DNA of 64,000 nucleotides. Origin: Aradus depressus. Lineage: Eukaryota; Arthropoda; Insecta; Hemiptera; Aradidae. How positions within the stretch are numbered: the stretch's first letter is position 1; each line of letters opens with the position of its first letter. The position numbers were made by a program, and so were the translations under genes. Positions 43,599 to 54,945 of the stretch are shown in pieces. The stretch covers positions 42,789,675 through 42,853,674 of the forward strand of contig OY759219.1 of NCBI GenBank assembly GCA_963662175.1, given 5' to 3'. The notes under the pieces were generated by a model that was not told where the DNA came from, did no database searches, and was given only the letters and a program-made list of their open reading frames with translations.

Positions 43599-44179
43599 GT
43601 AGGTTTTACATTTTATAGTCGTCGATGAATAACCGACCATACTTATACTTCCCCAAAGCGTGCGGTTACATCTAAAAAAACGTCACTCTCCCTCCAAAGG
43701 AGCAATTTGGATGAAAATTAGTAGCGGTCGTCAATATTGGATTCACATATAAAATTTCGTGTCTATATGTTTATTACATCCGCATTTTTTATGTTTTTTG
43801 GATTTTAATCACCCCCTCCTCAAGTCAATTTATCGCTGTGTTCATATTTGCCATTTTGTGTAATGTTTCAGCTATATAACTTCAATAGGTTCCCAAATAT
43901 TAGGGGGAAGAGATAATCCAGGCCAATAAGATAATTTTTAATTCATTTCAGTGTATGCTGGCTTTCCGTGAAATGACATGTGACAAATGACGCGACATAA
44001 ACATTTTTGCAAATTTTGTCAATCATTGAATGATGTTCCAATGTTTTCTCTCCATCCTTCTGTAATTTCTTAATAAAGCCTCTTTGGAGCGCAGAGTTTT
44101 AAATGCTAGAACTAGAGCATGGTTGGAGGGTGAGTCTAGCGCGATTTCGCCCTGCTCAAATCTTGTGTATGTGTTGCAG

Positions 44180-44364
44180 GATGCGAGGTTTGAGCTGCGG
44201 TTACAGAGGCTCGGAGCTGATGGTCTGCTGTCCTGAATCTTGTCCAGTCGTTCCTCCATCGACCTCCTTTCGACAGTGCGGGGTCCCGAAGGTCACCAAT
44301 TGGTGGTCACAGGCTTACCGTGGTCTCGGATCACAGCCCTGGGTCGTCAGAATTGGATTTAAAA
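44180..44364 (+). CDS. SPH exon B: end of CLIP domain, linker, start of protease-like domain
   Basis: Acceptor TGTTGCAG; G completes the Lys codon. MRGLSCGYRGSELMVCCPES holds CLIP Cys 4, 5 and 6 (CG...VCCP). After PVVPPSTSFRQCGVPKVTNW the usual activation site R|IVGG is missing: the sequence runs KVTNWWSQAYRGLGSQPWVV. So no normal zymogen cleavage can occur there. Donor AAAA|GTATCT leaves phase 1. Confidence 0.88.
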
Positions 44365-44895
44365 GTATCTTCACCTATTTTCTATTGTATGTAGAGTGTA
44401 GAAGCAGTTGCGTAGCGACCAGTCTGCAAAAAAACGGGACTCAACGTGTTTTTTTAACCTTTTTTTCTAGCCCCGGGGCCTCAAAAGTCAATTTTATTTC
44501 TGACATAATTAACTCTTAAGACAATCTTCATTGAAATAATCAAAAAATGGATCCCAGACCATTATATTTGATCAGGAATGGATTACCGGGGGCCTATAAA
44601 CTCATTAAGCTCGTTAGGTATAATTTCTTTAGTATTAATATATATTTTTATTATTTTCATAACATAAGGGTAGTTTCAAGGAACCTTATTGTTCAATATT
44701 GTCTGTGAACTACATAAAATATTGATATAATATATGGCCACAAACCTAGGGCATAGTACTATACAATACTTTGGATAATAGATACATGACCTTGATGGAT
44801 AGATTACTCCCAGAGAATGTTTGGCGTAGAGTATCTGTAAGCTCGTAACGTTGTAACGTATTAATATTTTTATTTTTTTTATTTTGAATGTGTAG

Positions 44896-45004
44896 ATAGA
44901 GTAACAGATGAGATTGAATATTTGTGCTGTGGTTCCATTGTCAACAAAAGGACCATCCTGACAGCGGCACACTGTGCCCTCGCCAAAACCGCTACGCACA
45001 AAAT
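44896..45004 (+). CDS. SPH exon C: region with the catalytic-position His
   Basis: Acceptor TGTGTAG; AT completes Asn. Encodes RVTDEIEYLCCGSIVNKRTI, LTAAHC and ALAKTATHK. CGSIV and TAAHC are the standard chymotrypsin-fold blocks around His57. Two adjacent Cys (LCCGS) where one is usual. Ends AT|GTGAGT in phase 2. Confidence 0.88.
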
Positions 45005-45065
45005 GTGAGTTACCCTTTAGAAATTTTATAATTATAAAAAAAAATAAGATAATATTATATATACA

Positions 45066-45690
45066 GGGTGTCCTGTTTATATGGCCCGGCTGAATTTCTC
45101 TTAATCTGATAACGTTATCGAAAAAATAAAAAATATCTATTTAATATTTTTCAGTCTAGTTTTAAATTATTAGCTTTTTTTCGAAATAATTTTATACAGG
45201 TACAACTTTAAAATTTCAAATAGAACCCTATACTTTCTGACACACCATTTTAACTGACTGATAAAAACTTACTGAAAGCAAGATAAAAATTATTGTTCAC
45301 GGAAGTAAAAATAAGTCAAAATTAGCTCTAATGGCTTTCTTGATGTCCAAATCCCATAAGACCAGTTGTGTAAACAATATCAAAACAATCATTGAAAAAA
45401 GCAAAGACATTTTACTAAAATTAAGAAGCTAATTATTGAAAATAATAGACCCAACAAATATTTTTTACAAATTTTGTACCATAACTTTGTTATTGACCAA
45501 TTTCGGATTGTGGCATTGATTTCAGTGTGAAAAAGACTTTAAAATGGTGTGTCAGAAAGTATAGGGTCCTATTTGAAATTTTAAAGTTGTACCTGAAGTA
45601 CTCTGTATGCAATTATTTGGAAAAACAGCTAATAATTGAAAACTAAACCGAAAAATATTAAATACGTATTTCTTATAGGCGACATGTTTT
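45066..45690. mobile_element. Inverted-repeat (MITE-like) element in SPH intron
   Basis: Left part 45100-45260 and right part 45535-45690 are diverged reverse complements, with shared words such as AAAATTTCAAATAG against CTATTTGAAATTTT, and CAGAAAGTATAGGG. The left edge begins ACAGGGTGTCCTGTTTATAT, a terminus seen on many insect elements; the right terminus lacks it. No coding capacity. Confidence 0.8.
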
Positions 45691-46239
45691 GTTGATAAGT
45701 TGGTTACATGGACAATTATTGGGTTTTTTAGTTGAACCCCCTTCCTTTCGTCTTATTTCGTTGGAAATGAACAGCTATCGTCTTTATTGTGTTCTGTATT
45801 CACATATTAACATATGCTTTATTTATTCGAAAATCGGTTTTTGGTTCTTACAAAAAATGTTTATTATGTAATTATTGTTGAGGCCAAAATGGCAAAGAAA
45901 CTAAATATTCGCTGTGCGGAAATTAATGTGATTAGTGGTCTGTATTTAAAATAAGAGAAAACTAAAAACTCCACGGAAACCCCATACTAGTTGGGGGCCA
46001 AATACTTTGCCAATCCCGTTTTCGGGGGTGTTCGGGCCCACCTTAGAGCTTATATCGCCACAGGTAACTCCGGCCGGAGATAAATCGGGGATCTAGACAG
46101 CTAAAATACTTGTGGGCTCTGTCCGAACCCAAAAAATGGTGATGGGTGGCAACACGAGGGGGGATCTCCGTCACTCCCGAAAAATTAATATAGTAAGAAA
46201 TAAAAAGGCAGCTTGAATCACCACTAAAAAAATGAACGA
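45691..46239. other. SPH intron 3 sequence, no gene seen
   Basis: Includes a GC-richer stretch (about 45985-46160, GGGCCAAATACTTTGCC, ACTCCGGCCGGAGATAAATC) unlike its AT-rich surroundings, possibly the remnant of a LINE or other insert. No protein identified. Confidence 0.4.
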
Positions 46240-46975
46240 ATGAATATCATAACTTATACAGTGAACACAAAGGAGGCAGAAGAAACGACTCAAGGAGGCA
46301 GGAGAATGAAACTCGAAAGGAGGCAGGACCACGACTCAAGGAGGCAGGAGCAGCACTCAAGGAGGCAGGAGAACGACCTCAAAGGAGGCAAGGGAACGAC
46401 TTTCAAGGAGGCAGGAGAATGAAACTCGAAAGGAGGCAGGAGCAGCACTCAAGGAGGCAGGAGAACGACCTCAAAGGAGGCAGGAGAATGAAACTCGAAA
46501 GGAGGCAAGACCACGACTCAAGGAGGCAGGAGCAGCACTCAAGGAGGCAGGAGAACGACCTTAAAGGAGGCAAGGGAACGACTTTCAAGGAGGCAGGAGA
46601 AACGACTCAAGGAGGCAGAAGCACGACTCAAGGAGGCAGGAGAACGACCTCAAAGGAGGCAAGGGAACGACTTTCAAGGAGGCAGGAGAATGAAACTCGA
46701 AAGGAGGCAGGAGCAGCACTCAAGGAGGCAGGAGAACGACCTCAAAGGAGGCAGGAGAATGAAACTCGAAAGGAGGCAAGACCACGACTCAAGGAGGCAG
46801 GAGCAGCACTCAAGGAGGCAGGAGAACGACCTTAAAGGAGGCAAGGGAACGACTTTCAAGGAGGCAGGAGAAACGACTCAAGGAGGCAGAAGCACGACTC
46901 AAGGAGGCAGGAGAACGACCTCAAAGGAGGCAAGGGAACGACTTTCAAGGAGGCAGGAGCGACTGAGTCCAAAAA
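46240..46975. repeat. GA-rich minisatellite with 271-bp higher-order unit
   Basis: The basic words AAGGAGGCAGGAG, AACGACCTC, CACGACTC, GAAACTCGAAAGGAGG alternate in 20-27-bp units. A 271-bp block (from 46419) is repeated from 46690 almost unchanged. Open frames here (ERRQE, KEAGE) come only from the lack of stop codons in the repeat. Confidence 0.95.
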
Positions 46976-48230
46976 GGTTGAGGTAGGGAAACAGGATTAG
47001 GACTCACAACAAACAAAGCCAGGGCGCTATTGATGTCGCAACATCAACAAACCGAATCCAATGGTTGAAATATAAATTGGGCAAAACATACCGCCCAACA
47101 AAATTAACTAATTTTCAAAATGCGAATATTAATCAAAATAATGAAAAAGAGAGAGAGAAAAAAAGGAATATGGAATTCCCAATAAAGAATATAAAACTTA
47201 ACTACTATTTAATAACAAAATTAAATGCTTAGTTGGAGACTTGTACAAAAAAAATAGGGAAAACTTACTAGGTTACGGCAACTCTGTACCTGGCAAAGGA
47301 ACCAAGCCAGAAATTGACCGAGTATACGTCCCGGAAGCCGTCCGAACCGTAGCGACTCTCGGGACCTTGTCAGGACCCGCATGGGACGGAATAATTTGGC
47401 CAATCGGCCAGGATAAAGGATGGGAATGTACACTAAGTCCTCTTCTCTCAGCAAAACAGACGAATCTGACCTGACCTGATTTCTCTGCATTAGAGTGTGA
47501 AGAAACGTGGTTGAGCGGACTACAGCCTGGCGTCTAATACAATATGTCTGAGCCAAAACCCGTGTAATTACTACTGCTGTAACTTCTATTTAGTCTTCGG
47601 ACTACAGAACTGTTACGGAAAGTGCATCATTTCAAGAAACCATTTTGCAAGAAATATACTTTTGACCTTTTCATACTGAGGTACAAACAGTTCCGAACCT
47701 CCATTTTAAATTACCTTTTTTATGTGTTCCGTAAGCGTCTGCGACTCTTTCAACGAGTGCGACTCTTTCAACGAGTATCTGGGAAACTATTGAAGCTGTG
47801 TATTACTGAAACTTAGGTAGGGCGAAAAATAATTTGGTAGAGAGAAAATATTAAGCGAAAAAAATGTAGTATTTTCAGGTTGTAGAGTAGCTGTGATGGT
47901 GCTTTAGGAATTCGAGAGATTACTTAGTATTTATATAGTTAAATTCATCTCGTATATTACTCTAATGGCAGAGTTAAGAAGTTCCTTACCAATTTTCTTT
48001 TGCTTTCCAGTCAATATACATATAGTCAAATTTTCTTGAGTATGCATTGATAAGTAATATATACTATAATTCAGAACATTATAATTATTGAATGTGTAAT
48101 GATTAATACAACAACGTAATGTTCGGTTACGGCACCCTTCAGTATGTGATCTCAACACACTTCTCTGTAATACATTTTTGTAATTTAGATAACTGAAATT
48201 GTGAAATTCATTTTTGGTTGGCATTTTCAG
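46976..48230. other. SPH intron 3 remainder, no exon seen
   Basis: Mostly AT-rich; a GC-richer patch at 47240-47480 has no recognisable protein. CGACTCTTTCAACGAGT is duplicated at 47740-47780. Confidence 0.5.
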
Positions 48231-48412
48231 AGCTGCAGTCCGTGTGGGAGAGTATGACAGTAGCCAGAACCCTGACTGCTTGGAGAGTTTCTGTGCACCC
48301 CCCGCTATCGATATCGCCCTTAACCATATCGTCGTCCATCCTGAATACGATGCGAAAAAGTTCAGACACAACATTGCACTAATTGTTATCAAAACACTTT
48401 TGAACTATTCAG
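48231..48412 (+). CDS. SPH exon D: region of the catalytic-position Asp (changed to Asn)
   Basis: Acceptor GCATTTTCAG; A completes Ile. AAVRVGEYDSSQNPDCLESF, CAPPAIDIALNHIVVHPEYD, then KKFRHNIALIVIK. The block NDIALI of active enzymes is HNIALI here: codon AAC where GAC would encode Asp102. A Cys pair (DCLESFC) matches the extra disulfide of clip proteases. Donor TCAG|GTAAAC, phase 1. Confidence 0.88.
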
Positions 48413-48957
48413 GTAAACATGTATTATGTACTCCAGCTATTTTATATGTTATATGTGATGTTATGTCTGTCAAAACTTCAACACAATTTCCAGAAATTAA
48501 AAAAAAAACAATATGAATATTATATCTGTCTGGACACAACTCGCTGCAAAATGAGTACGTCGACAAGAAATTTCATATGTGGATCCATAAGTCCTTAAAG
48601 AGTAGAAAATTACTGGTTTTCAGACAAAGGGGAGAGGGGATTTCATGCGGGTGAGGGCTTAACTACAAAACTCCCAGTTACTCTTGAACTTTTAAAGTCC
48701 CAGTAAAATGAACTTTTTGATATATTATTTTTCACAAGTAGGACACTTGAGAAGAAATTTACATTATTTCTTCTGGATATTCGTCATTAGAGTCAACCAA
48801 TAATAATAATTTATGAAAAATATTTATTAAATTGGTGAGGGCTTCTGAAAAAAATATTCATTATTTTTTCGCAGGTTATATGAAGCAAGAATTTGAAGGA
48901 CACCCCAAATCGTGTTCCGGGTGAGCGCATAAGTTGACTGCTTACAGTTAGTTATTG

Positions 48958-49233
48958 TGACTCATGCCCGGGCTTTAACTTCGAGGCCATATCGCCTACC
49001 ACCAGAGCTCTCTTTCGTCGCTCTGGTGGACATGAGCCCGACTCTGGGACTCTTAAATTTTTCCTACCTAGGTTTATTCACCTAGGGTAGGGGGCGTTAA
49101 CGAATACCTGACATCGTACAGGCTCGGGACCATCGCTTAACGTTCCATTCAAGGACATCGTGTTTTTTCACCTCTCAGATAAAGAACCTAAAGAGCTCGG
49201 CCGGGCTTCGAACCCGCGATCTTGAGCTGAGTA
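48958..49233 (-). mobile_element. SINE family A in SPH intron 4
   Basis: Plus strand GACTCATGCCCGGGCTTTAA to TTCGAACCCGCGATCTTGAG; body and B box are recognisable, the A-box end is lost. Confidence 0.9.
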
Positions 49234-49668
49234 GGCTAGCATCTCCCCCCTCCAGTTACCCTTCCTCTTAAAAAAGAAAAACTCTTGTGGAATCTTTTAA
49301 AATTACACGTTGTGGTTGTTAAGAAAAATAAATGAGTTGCCTCTCCATCAACAGCGCTCCTATATCAACATTTTTGGACGTCTTATTTTGCCTATTGTTT
49401 AAGGTCTAAACATTAAAATATGTTGTGCCATTCTGGAGGAGCTTGTTGACCGATATGCACCCTGACAACAATTTTGTACGTTATTAACATAGACTATAGA
49501 TGATATGAGGAGAGAATTCCAAACAGACGGACAAAACCCTTAACGATTATGTTTATTTAAACAAAATTTGCATCGAGGAAGTACTTACATTGTCGGTGGT
49601 TCACTAACGAAATTTTATTAATTAATTTTTTTCATGTTTATAATCATTTAAATATTTTTTTTTTGCAG

Positions 49669-49770
49669 TGACTGTTCAACCGATATGTTTTTACCCGAAA
49701 AGCAAAAATAATGGATATGTTGGGAATCGAGCTCTGCTGGTTGGCTGGGGAAAGTTGGCAGGACAAACTG
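49669..49770 (+). CDS. SPH exon E: VGWG block
   Basis: Acceptor TTTTTGCAG; TG completes Val. VTVQPICFYPKSKNNGYVGN, RALLVGWGKLAGQT. PICF and VGWGK are typical chymotrypsin-fold strands. Donor ACTG|GTACGT, phase 1. A fold-back SINE scrap sits 15-75 bp into the following intron. Confidence 0.9.
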
Positions 49771-49784
49771 GTACGTTGTTTTAT

Positions 49785-49840
49785 ATAACATCGAGGTCAT
49801 ATCGCCTACTACCAGCGACGAAAGAGCGCTCTGGTGGTAA
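49785..49840. repeat. Fold-back scrap of the SINE 3' region
   Basis: GAGGTCATATCGCCTACTAC (minus-strand SINE) is followed at once by GACGAAAGAGCGCTCTGGTG (plus-strand SINE), so two opposite fragments are fused. Confidence 0.7.
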
Positions 49841-50236
49841 TTAGTTAACTATCATATTCATTATACATTTTTTTGGAAAATCAATATTTTTGAGTGGAAA
49901 AACATATTGTTTTTTTCCTAATATTTCAAAAATAAATCGATGATTATGATTAATATTTTTCAAATTAAAAGTACAGTAATTAAATTTCTAGTTTTGACCT
50001 TTTTCGTCTAATATTTCATAAATAAATCCCGGTTACATCTCCACCAGTTAATTTTATAACAATATATTATGTTACATATTATGTGCTCGATTGCCTGTGA
50101 CCTGCGCACACCGTTCAACGTTAAAAACGTTTTTCTTAATTTTAGCACTTTCTACTTAACACCTTCATCCATTTACATCTTCAATTATAACAAATGATTA
50201 GATAATAAAGATATTTTGTTAAAATTGTCTGTGCAG
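49841..50236. other. SPH intron 5 remainder, nothing seen
   Basis: AT-rich with no recognisable repeat or exon; the acceptor CTGTGCAG closes it. Confidence 0.5.
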
Positions 50237-50433
50237 AAGGGCCATCAGTCCAGCAACAACTCTCAGTTCCTGTGGTCCCCCTCCAAAGATGTCTGTCTCT
50301 GTATGGAGGCTCCGTGCCGATGGATGAGACTCAGCTCTGTGTGGGCGGGGAGGTTGGAAGGGACGCATGTTCCGGGTTTGGTGGGGCGCCTCTCCTTCTG
50401 CTGGATCCCATCTCCAGAGCCAAGTATTACCAG
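50237..50433 (+). CDS. SPH exon F: substrate pocket region, Ser replaced
   Basis: AA completes Glu. GPSVQQQLSVPVVPLQRCLS, YGGSVPMDETQLCVGGEVGR, DACSGFGGAPLLLLDP. Active enzymes read DACQGDSGGPL; here GDSGG is GFGGA, so Asp194 is Phe and Ser195 is Gly. Trypsin-type Asp189 (DAC) is kept, which suggests descent from a trypsin-like enzyme. Ends YYQ|GTAGGT in phase 0. Confidence 0.92.
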
Positions 50434-50536
50434 GTAGGTAGATACAACTACGTATATCCATGTCGACACCTTCCCCGTAATGTCTCCTCATAATGTTCAC
50501 TATCGTACATTAATAATGCAGGAATTGGTTTGAAAA

Positions 50537-50743
50537 TGTTAAGATATACCTTTTAGGTGGAAGCAAATAATTTAGTGAGAGAATAACTTTTAATATAACA
50601 GGAGTACATTCATATAGATTACCTAATTGACTAGACTTTTTGGTACATACGACAATCACATGTCAATAGTAAACAACTGATAATAATCCAGTATACTCAT
50701 TAATGTGACGTGACGTATTTGGTGGAAAGATTTAAATCTAACA
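50537..50743 (-). repeat. Copia 3' LTR
   Basis: 207 bp, TGTTAAG...CTAACA. Confidence 0.95.
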
Positions 50744-50753
50744 CTCCCCTCTC
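50744..50753 (-). other. Copia polypurine tract
   Basis: GAGAGGGGAG on the minus strand directly abuts the 3' LTR. Confidence 0.75.
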
Positions 50754-51530
50754 AAAACGTACGTCACTAGAATCTATCAGTCTTCTCAAACCTAATTTGT
50801 AGACAAAATTTTCATGATTTGCGCGACCCAATGGTTTCGTTAAAACATCGGCAACCATCTCTTGCGTAGGTATATGCTGCACGTCCACCAACTCATTCTT
50901 GATTGAACTTTGGATGAATTGAAACTTGATGTCGATATGTTTAGTACGTTTGTGAAAAACTGGGTTGTTGGCTATACATTCAGCACCTCTATTATCAGTG
51001 AAAACTGTTATTTTACTGAGCTTCTTCAGACCAATTTCCATCAATAAGCTTCTCAAATGTATAGCCTCCTTGATAGCTTCAGATAGACTGACGTACTCAG
51101 CCTCTGCTGTTGATAAAGCGACTGTTTGTTGCTTCTAGGATCTCCAGGATATAGCTGCGTTGCTTAAAGTAAAGACATAACCCGTGAAGGAGCAGCGGTC
51201 TGTGGGATCGCCTCCCCAATCAGCATCAGAATATCCGACAACTGTAACATTCGATTTAGTATAAACTAGTCCTAAATCTTTAGTCCCAGCAAGGTATCTC
51301 ACAACTCTTTTTGCATTAACAATATGCCAACTTTTAGGGCAACTCGTGAACTGTGCCAATCTTGCTACTGTGTTTGATATATCGGGTCTTGTAGACACCG
51401 ATAGGTACATGAGGGCACCAATGAGTTCACGATAAGGAAATTTCTCATACGAGTTATCACTTGAGCCATCAATAGTTTCTTCATAAAACTTCAATTCTGA
51501 TGGAGTAGAGACTGAATTACATTTGCTCAT
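50754..51530 (-). pseudogene. Copia RNase H region, interrupted by a stop
   Basis: MSKCNSVSTPSELKFYEETI, SVSTRPDISNTVARLAQF, GYSDADWGGDPTDRCS, and after a TAG at 51135-51137 KQQTVALSTAEAEYVSL, then FTDNRGAECIANNP. These are the Copia RT tail and RNase H (DADW, STAEAEY, D-N). The TAG lies between WRS and KQQ. Confidence 0.9.
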
Positions 51531-51571
51531 TCCAAACCGTTGTATGATGTCTAGAATATAGCTTCTTTGGT

Positions 51572-52663
51572 TTATCTTTGGATTGATTTATTTCTAGCCC
51601 TAAGCAGGACTAATCCTAGATCTTTAACCTCGAACTTGGCTGCAAGTCCTCGTTTAATTTCTTCTATCCATTTTTCATTTTTAGAAGCAATTAGAATGTC
51701 ATCTACATAGAGTAACAGGAACAGGATATCATTATTGCGATGAGCACAATAGAGACATGGCTCACTAATGGTTGGAGTTAACCCTAGATCCTTCAGCCTA
51801 TCATCTATAGCTTCGTTCCATTTTCTTCCTCCTTGACGAAGTCCATATAACGCCTTGTTAAGTCTACAAGTATCACCACCAGCTTTTATAGCTTTCAATA
51901 TCTTGTTGGCCTTATAACTTATATCTTTGTCATTACTGTGACTAATTCTCTGCAACATTTCCTCGAGCATATCAGGCATTTCCATTATAACCTCTTCGTC
52001 TAGTTGACCATTCAAATAGGCAGTTACTATATCAATCTGATGCACCTGAAGGCCATAACTAGCTGAGATAGCCATTAACATACGAATTGTTTGTAATCTG
52101 GCTACTGGTGCAAATGTTTGGTGATAGTCAATTCCAAATCTTTGACTATACCCTTTTGCTACAATTCTGGCTTTAAAACGATTTATTGATCCGTCTGACT
52201 GATACTTTTTAGTCAGAACAATACTAGAGCCAACCACATTTTGCCCTTCCTTGTACGTTACTATTTCAAACGTATCGTTTTTTACTAAACTGGTGACTTC
52301 GGCTTGAATTGCACGTTCCCAGGCCCCTTTTTCTTCGCTATTCATAGCTTCGTTGATTGATACTTCTGCCACACCAGCAAATACCTCGCCATTTTCACTT
52401 TCTTCATCGGCAAACATATCATCATCACCCATTTCTGCATTTGGAGTGCCCTCCTCACTAGGTTGTGAAGATTGAAATATCTTTCGAGGTCGACCCCTGA
52501 GTCCAGTACGTAGCAATTTTGGTCTACCACGACCTCTTGGTGGGTGTTGATTCGGTGGGGCTGATTCAGGTGTTTTTGACAGACTAGATGAACTAACCAC
52601 TTGTCGTCTGTATGACACAGTCGCCATCATTTGGGGTATCTTCACAATCTTCTTCTTGTTCAT
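51572..52663 (-). pseudogene. Copia reverse transcriptase
   Basis: Open for 363 codons. RT blocks: AFAPVARLQTIRMLMAIS-type core (QTFAPVAR), VHQIDIVTAYLNGQLDEEV, CLYCAHRNNDILFLLLYVDD with the YVDD catalytic pair, ILIASKN. The frame breaks after KDLGLVL, where LG-x-EI is expected. Confidence 0.92.
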
Positions 52664-53348
52664 TCATAAAATCTACTAGTTGCTCATTTTTAAACGAATC
52701 TGGGGAATCTTTTACAAACTTTACGTCTCGAGCAATCACAATCTTTCTTGCATCAGGTAACCACACTCGGAATCCTTTTGCTTCACGAGGATATCCCACA
52801 AAAATACCTTTTATTGATCTCGGAGCAAATTTATCTTTGGTTGGAAGTTTGTCCAACACATATACTGGAGATCCAAAAATATGCAAGTTTGATAAATCAG
52901 GTTTTTCTCCTTATAACCTCTCATAAGGAGACATTCCATCAAGAGCCGACATAGGTTACCTGTTACGAATATAACAAGCCGTGGCTACAGCTTCAGCCCA
53001 AAACGTTTGAGGAAGTTTAGACTGAAGTAACAGACATCTTGCCATCTCAACAATTTTACGATTAAAACGTTCGGCAACTCCATTTTGTTGTGGAGTATGT
53101 GGAACAGTAAGTCTACGTTGAATACCACATCTTTTAAGTAGACTATCAAACCCGTTACTACAGTATTCTTTACCGCTGTCTGACTGGAGACATTTGATAC
53201 TTCTCCCGGTTTGATTTTCCATATGACTCTTAAATTGCTCAAACGCCGATATCACTCCATTCTTTCGTCCTAGGAGGTAGATTTCTGACCATCTAGAGGC
53301 ATCATCTATAAAGGAGACAAAATACTTAGCTCCATTTAGAGATTGCAT
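52593..53348 (-). pseudogene. Copia integrase
   Basis: LNGAKYFVSFIDDASRWSEI, CLQSDSGKEYCSNGF and NGVAERFNRKIVEMARCLL give the D, D and E residues of the Copia integrase core; the C-terminal part (FGSPVYVLDK, PRSIKGIFVGYP) continues in another frame from 52886. At least one frame change near 52890-52955. Confidence 0.9.
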
Positions 53349-54253
53349 TCGAGTTTTACCAACAACATCTGAATGAACAATTTTAATGGCTCACTGCATG
53401 GTAATTTACTCTTTGTATAGGGCAAACTAGTCATTTTTCCTCTAATACAAGTATCACATTCAGGAACTTCTATTTTACCAGCATCCAGTCCCATGGTATC
53501 TTTAATTACTCTGACCACATCCTTGAAGTTTAAATGGCCTAGCTTCGTGTGCCATTGTTGGAGATCATCTTGACTGACATGAGCAGATACCTTAGCAAAC
53601 TGGGAACTCTGTGAAAGAAAATATAAATTATTCTTTCTAATTGCACTGAGTCTTACTCTGCCTTCATTATCCGTAATTATCGCTGAATTTTTGGTAAAAG
53701 TTACACTATGACCCCTATCAGTAATCTTAGCAACTGATACTAAGTTTGATCTTAAATCAGAAACAAATAACGTGTCCTTCAACTCAACCATCTTTGAGTA
53801 TCCCTCACAATTTAAAGGAATCATAACATTACCAGATCCTTGAACATCAGTTGACGAGTTACTAGCTAAATGCAAGGTCCCACAGGTAGATTCTCTCAGT
53901 ACCTCAAACTTTTCTCGGTCATTACATAAGTGACTAGTACAACCACTATCTAAAATCCAAGGTTCATCAGATAGTGACTTACCTTTCACTGATCCAATAC
54001 CAAAACACTCGGCATATGACTCGTCTGCTGCATTTGCTGCTTCATTTTTCGGATCACGCCTATTTGAGCTGTTACCTTTACTCTGCTGCTTTGTGTCCAA
54101 ACGCTCCACAATTATAACAGCGTATCCTACTTTGTTGCTCTGATTTATTACCGTTTCCATAAGACTTCTTGAACTTGGATGTCTTGGAATACTTTTTACA
54201 GGCCATTGCTCCTGCTGCTTGTGCAAGTTCATCATTACTTTGGGTCTCAGCAT
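53336..54253 (-). pseudogene. Copia protease and pre-integrase domain
   Basis: WILDSGCTSHLCNDREKF is the Copia aspartic protease site (DSG). WHTKLGHLNFKDVVRVIK and CDTCIRGKMT form the GAG-pre-integrase HHCC zinc region. The frame shifts near 53345 before integrase. Confidence 0.9.
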
Positions 54254-54636
54254 GCTCTAATATTGTGTCGCCTCCCTCTTGAAGTTTAGTGAATAATAAG
54301 GTTTGCAACAATTGTACCTTCTTCAAAGGTCTTTGAGGGGCAAAAACACTTGCTAACTTAAGCCATACCTCTGGATGTTCCACAATCACAAACATGATGT
54401 AGTTCCTCTGCTCCAATCGATAATATTAAATCAGCTTTAGCTATTTGATCTTTTTCAAGCCAATTGCTACGTTCAAGTTCTCTTGCTGCAGCATCAGCTC
54501 CAGTTAAACTTGAAGGAATGAGTTTGGTTCCATCAACATAACCCCAAACACCATTTTTCACTAGCATAGCTTGAGCGTGAATTTTCCAGGAATCATAATT
54601 ATCTTTCTTCAATTCACAAATCTTAATTACACTCAT
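54078..54636 (-). pseudogene. Copia Gag, frameshifted
   Basis: Starts at ATG 54636 (MSVIKICELKKDNYDSWKIH, WGYVDG). It breaks near 54360-54410, and the rest follows in another frame to the zinc knuckle CYNCGAFGHKAAE, with the last Cys after a further frame change. Confidence 0.9.
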
Positions 54637-54719
54637 TTTTATTTCTCACTATTTGAAGAGACGTATTAATGTAACCTCAAATTTTTGTACAAACAATTAT
54701 TTGTATTTTTAATTCACAC

Positions 54720-54733
54720 CTGGGCCCATAACC
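54720..54733 (-). other. Copia primer binding site of half-tRNA type
   Basis: GGTTATGGGCCCAG on the minus strand starts directly after the 5' LTR. It is complementary to the anticodon arm of initiator tRNA-Met, as in Drosophila copia, which is primed by a 5' half of that tRNA. Confidence 0.85.
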
Positions 54734-54940
54734 TGTTAAGATATACCTTTTAGGTGGAAGCAAATAATTTAGTGAGAGAATAACTTTTAATATAATAGGA
54801 GTACATTCATGTAGATTACCTAATTGACTAGACTTTTTGGTACATACGACAATCACATGTCAATAGTAAACAACTGATAATAATCCAGTATACTCATTAA
54901 TGTGACGTGACGTATTTGGTGGAAAGATTTAAATCTAACA
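54734..54940 (-). repeat. Copia 5' LTR
   Basis: 207 bp; differs from the other LTR at about two positions (TAATAGG for TAACAGG; TTCATGTAG for TTCATATAG on the plus strand). Confidence 0.95.
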
Positions 54941-54945
54941 GAAAA

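Larger units (their letters stand above)
50537..54940 (-). mobile_element. Copia element in the last SPH intron
   Basis: 4.4-kb element on the minus strand with 207-bp LTRs (50537-50743 and 54734-54940) that start TGTTAAGATA and end CTAACA, and differ at two noticed positions. A 5-bp target duplication GAAAA flanks it (50532-50536, 54941-54945). The internal region has Gag, protease, integrase, RT and RNase H in Copia order, but split over several frames. It lengthens the last intron of gene 2 without touching exons. Confidence 0.95.

Noticed and set aside
46240..46986. Possible Lys/Glu/Arg-rich protein
   Set aside because: Simple minisatellite without stops; no splice sites or start context, and duplicated frames.
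47241..47474. 78-codon frame in SPH intron 3
   Set aside because: No recognisable motif, no phase-compatible splice sites; exons C and D already join.
50219..50500. Minus-strand frames across SPH exon F
   Set aside because: Antisense shadow of a GC-rich exon with clear protease-fold content on the plus strand.
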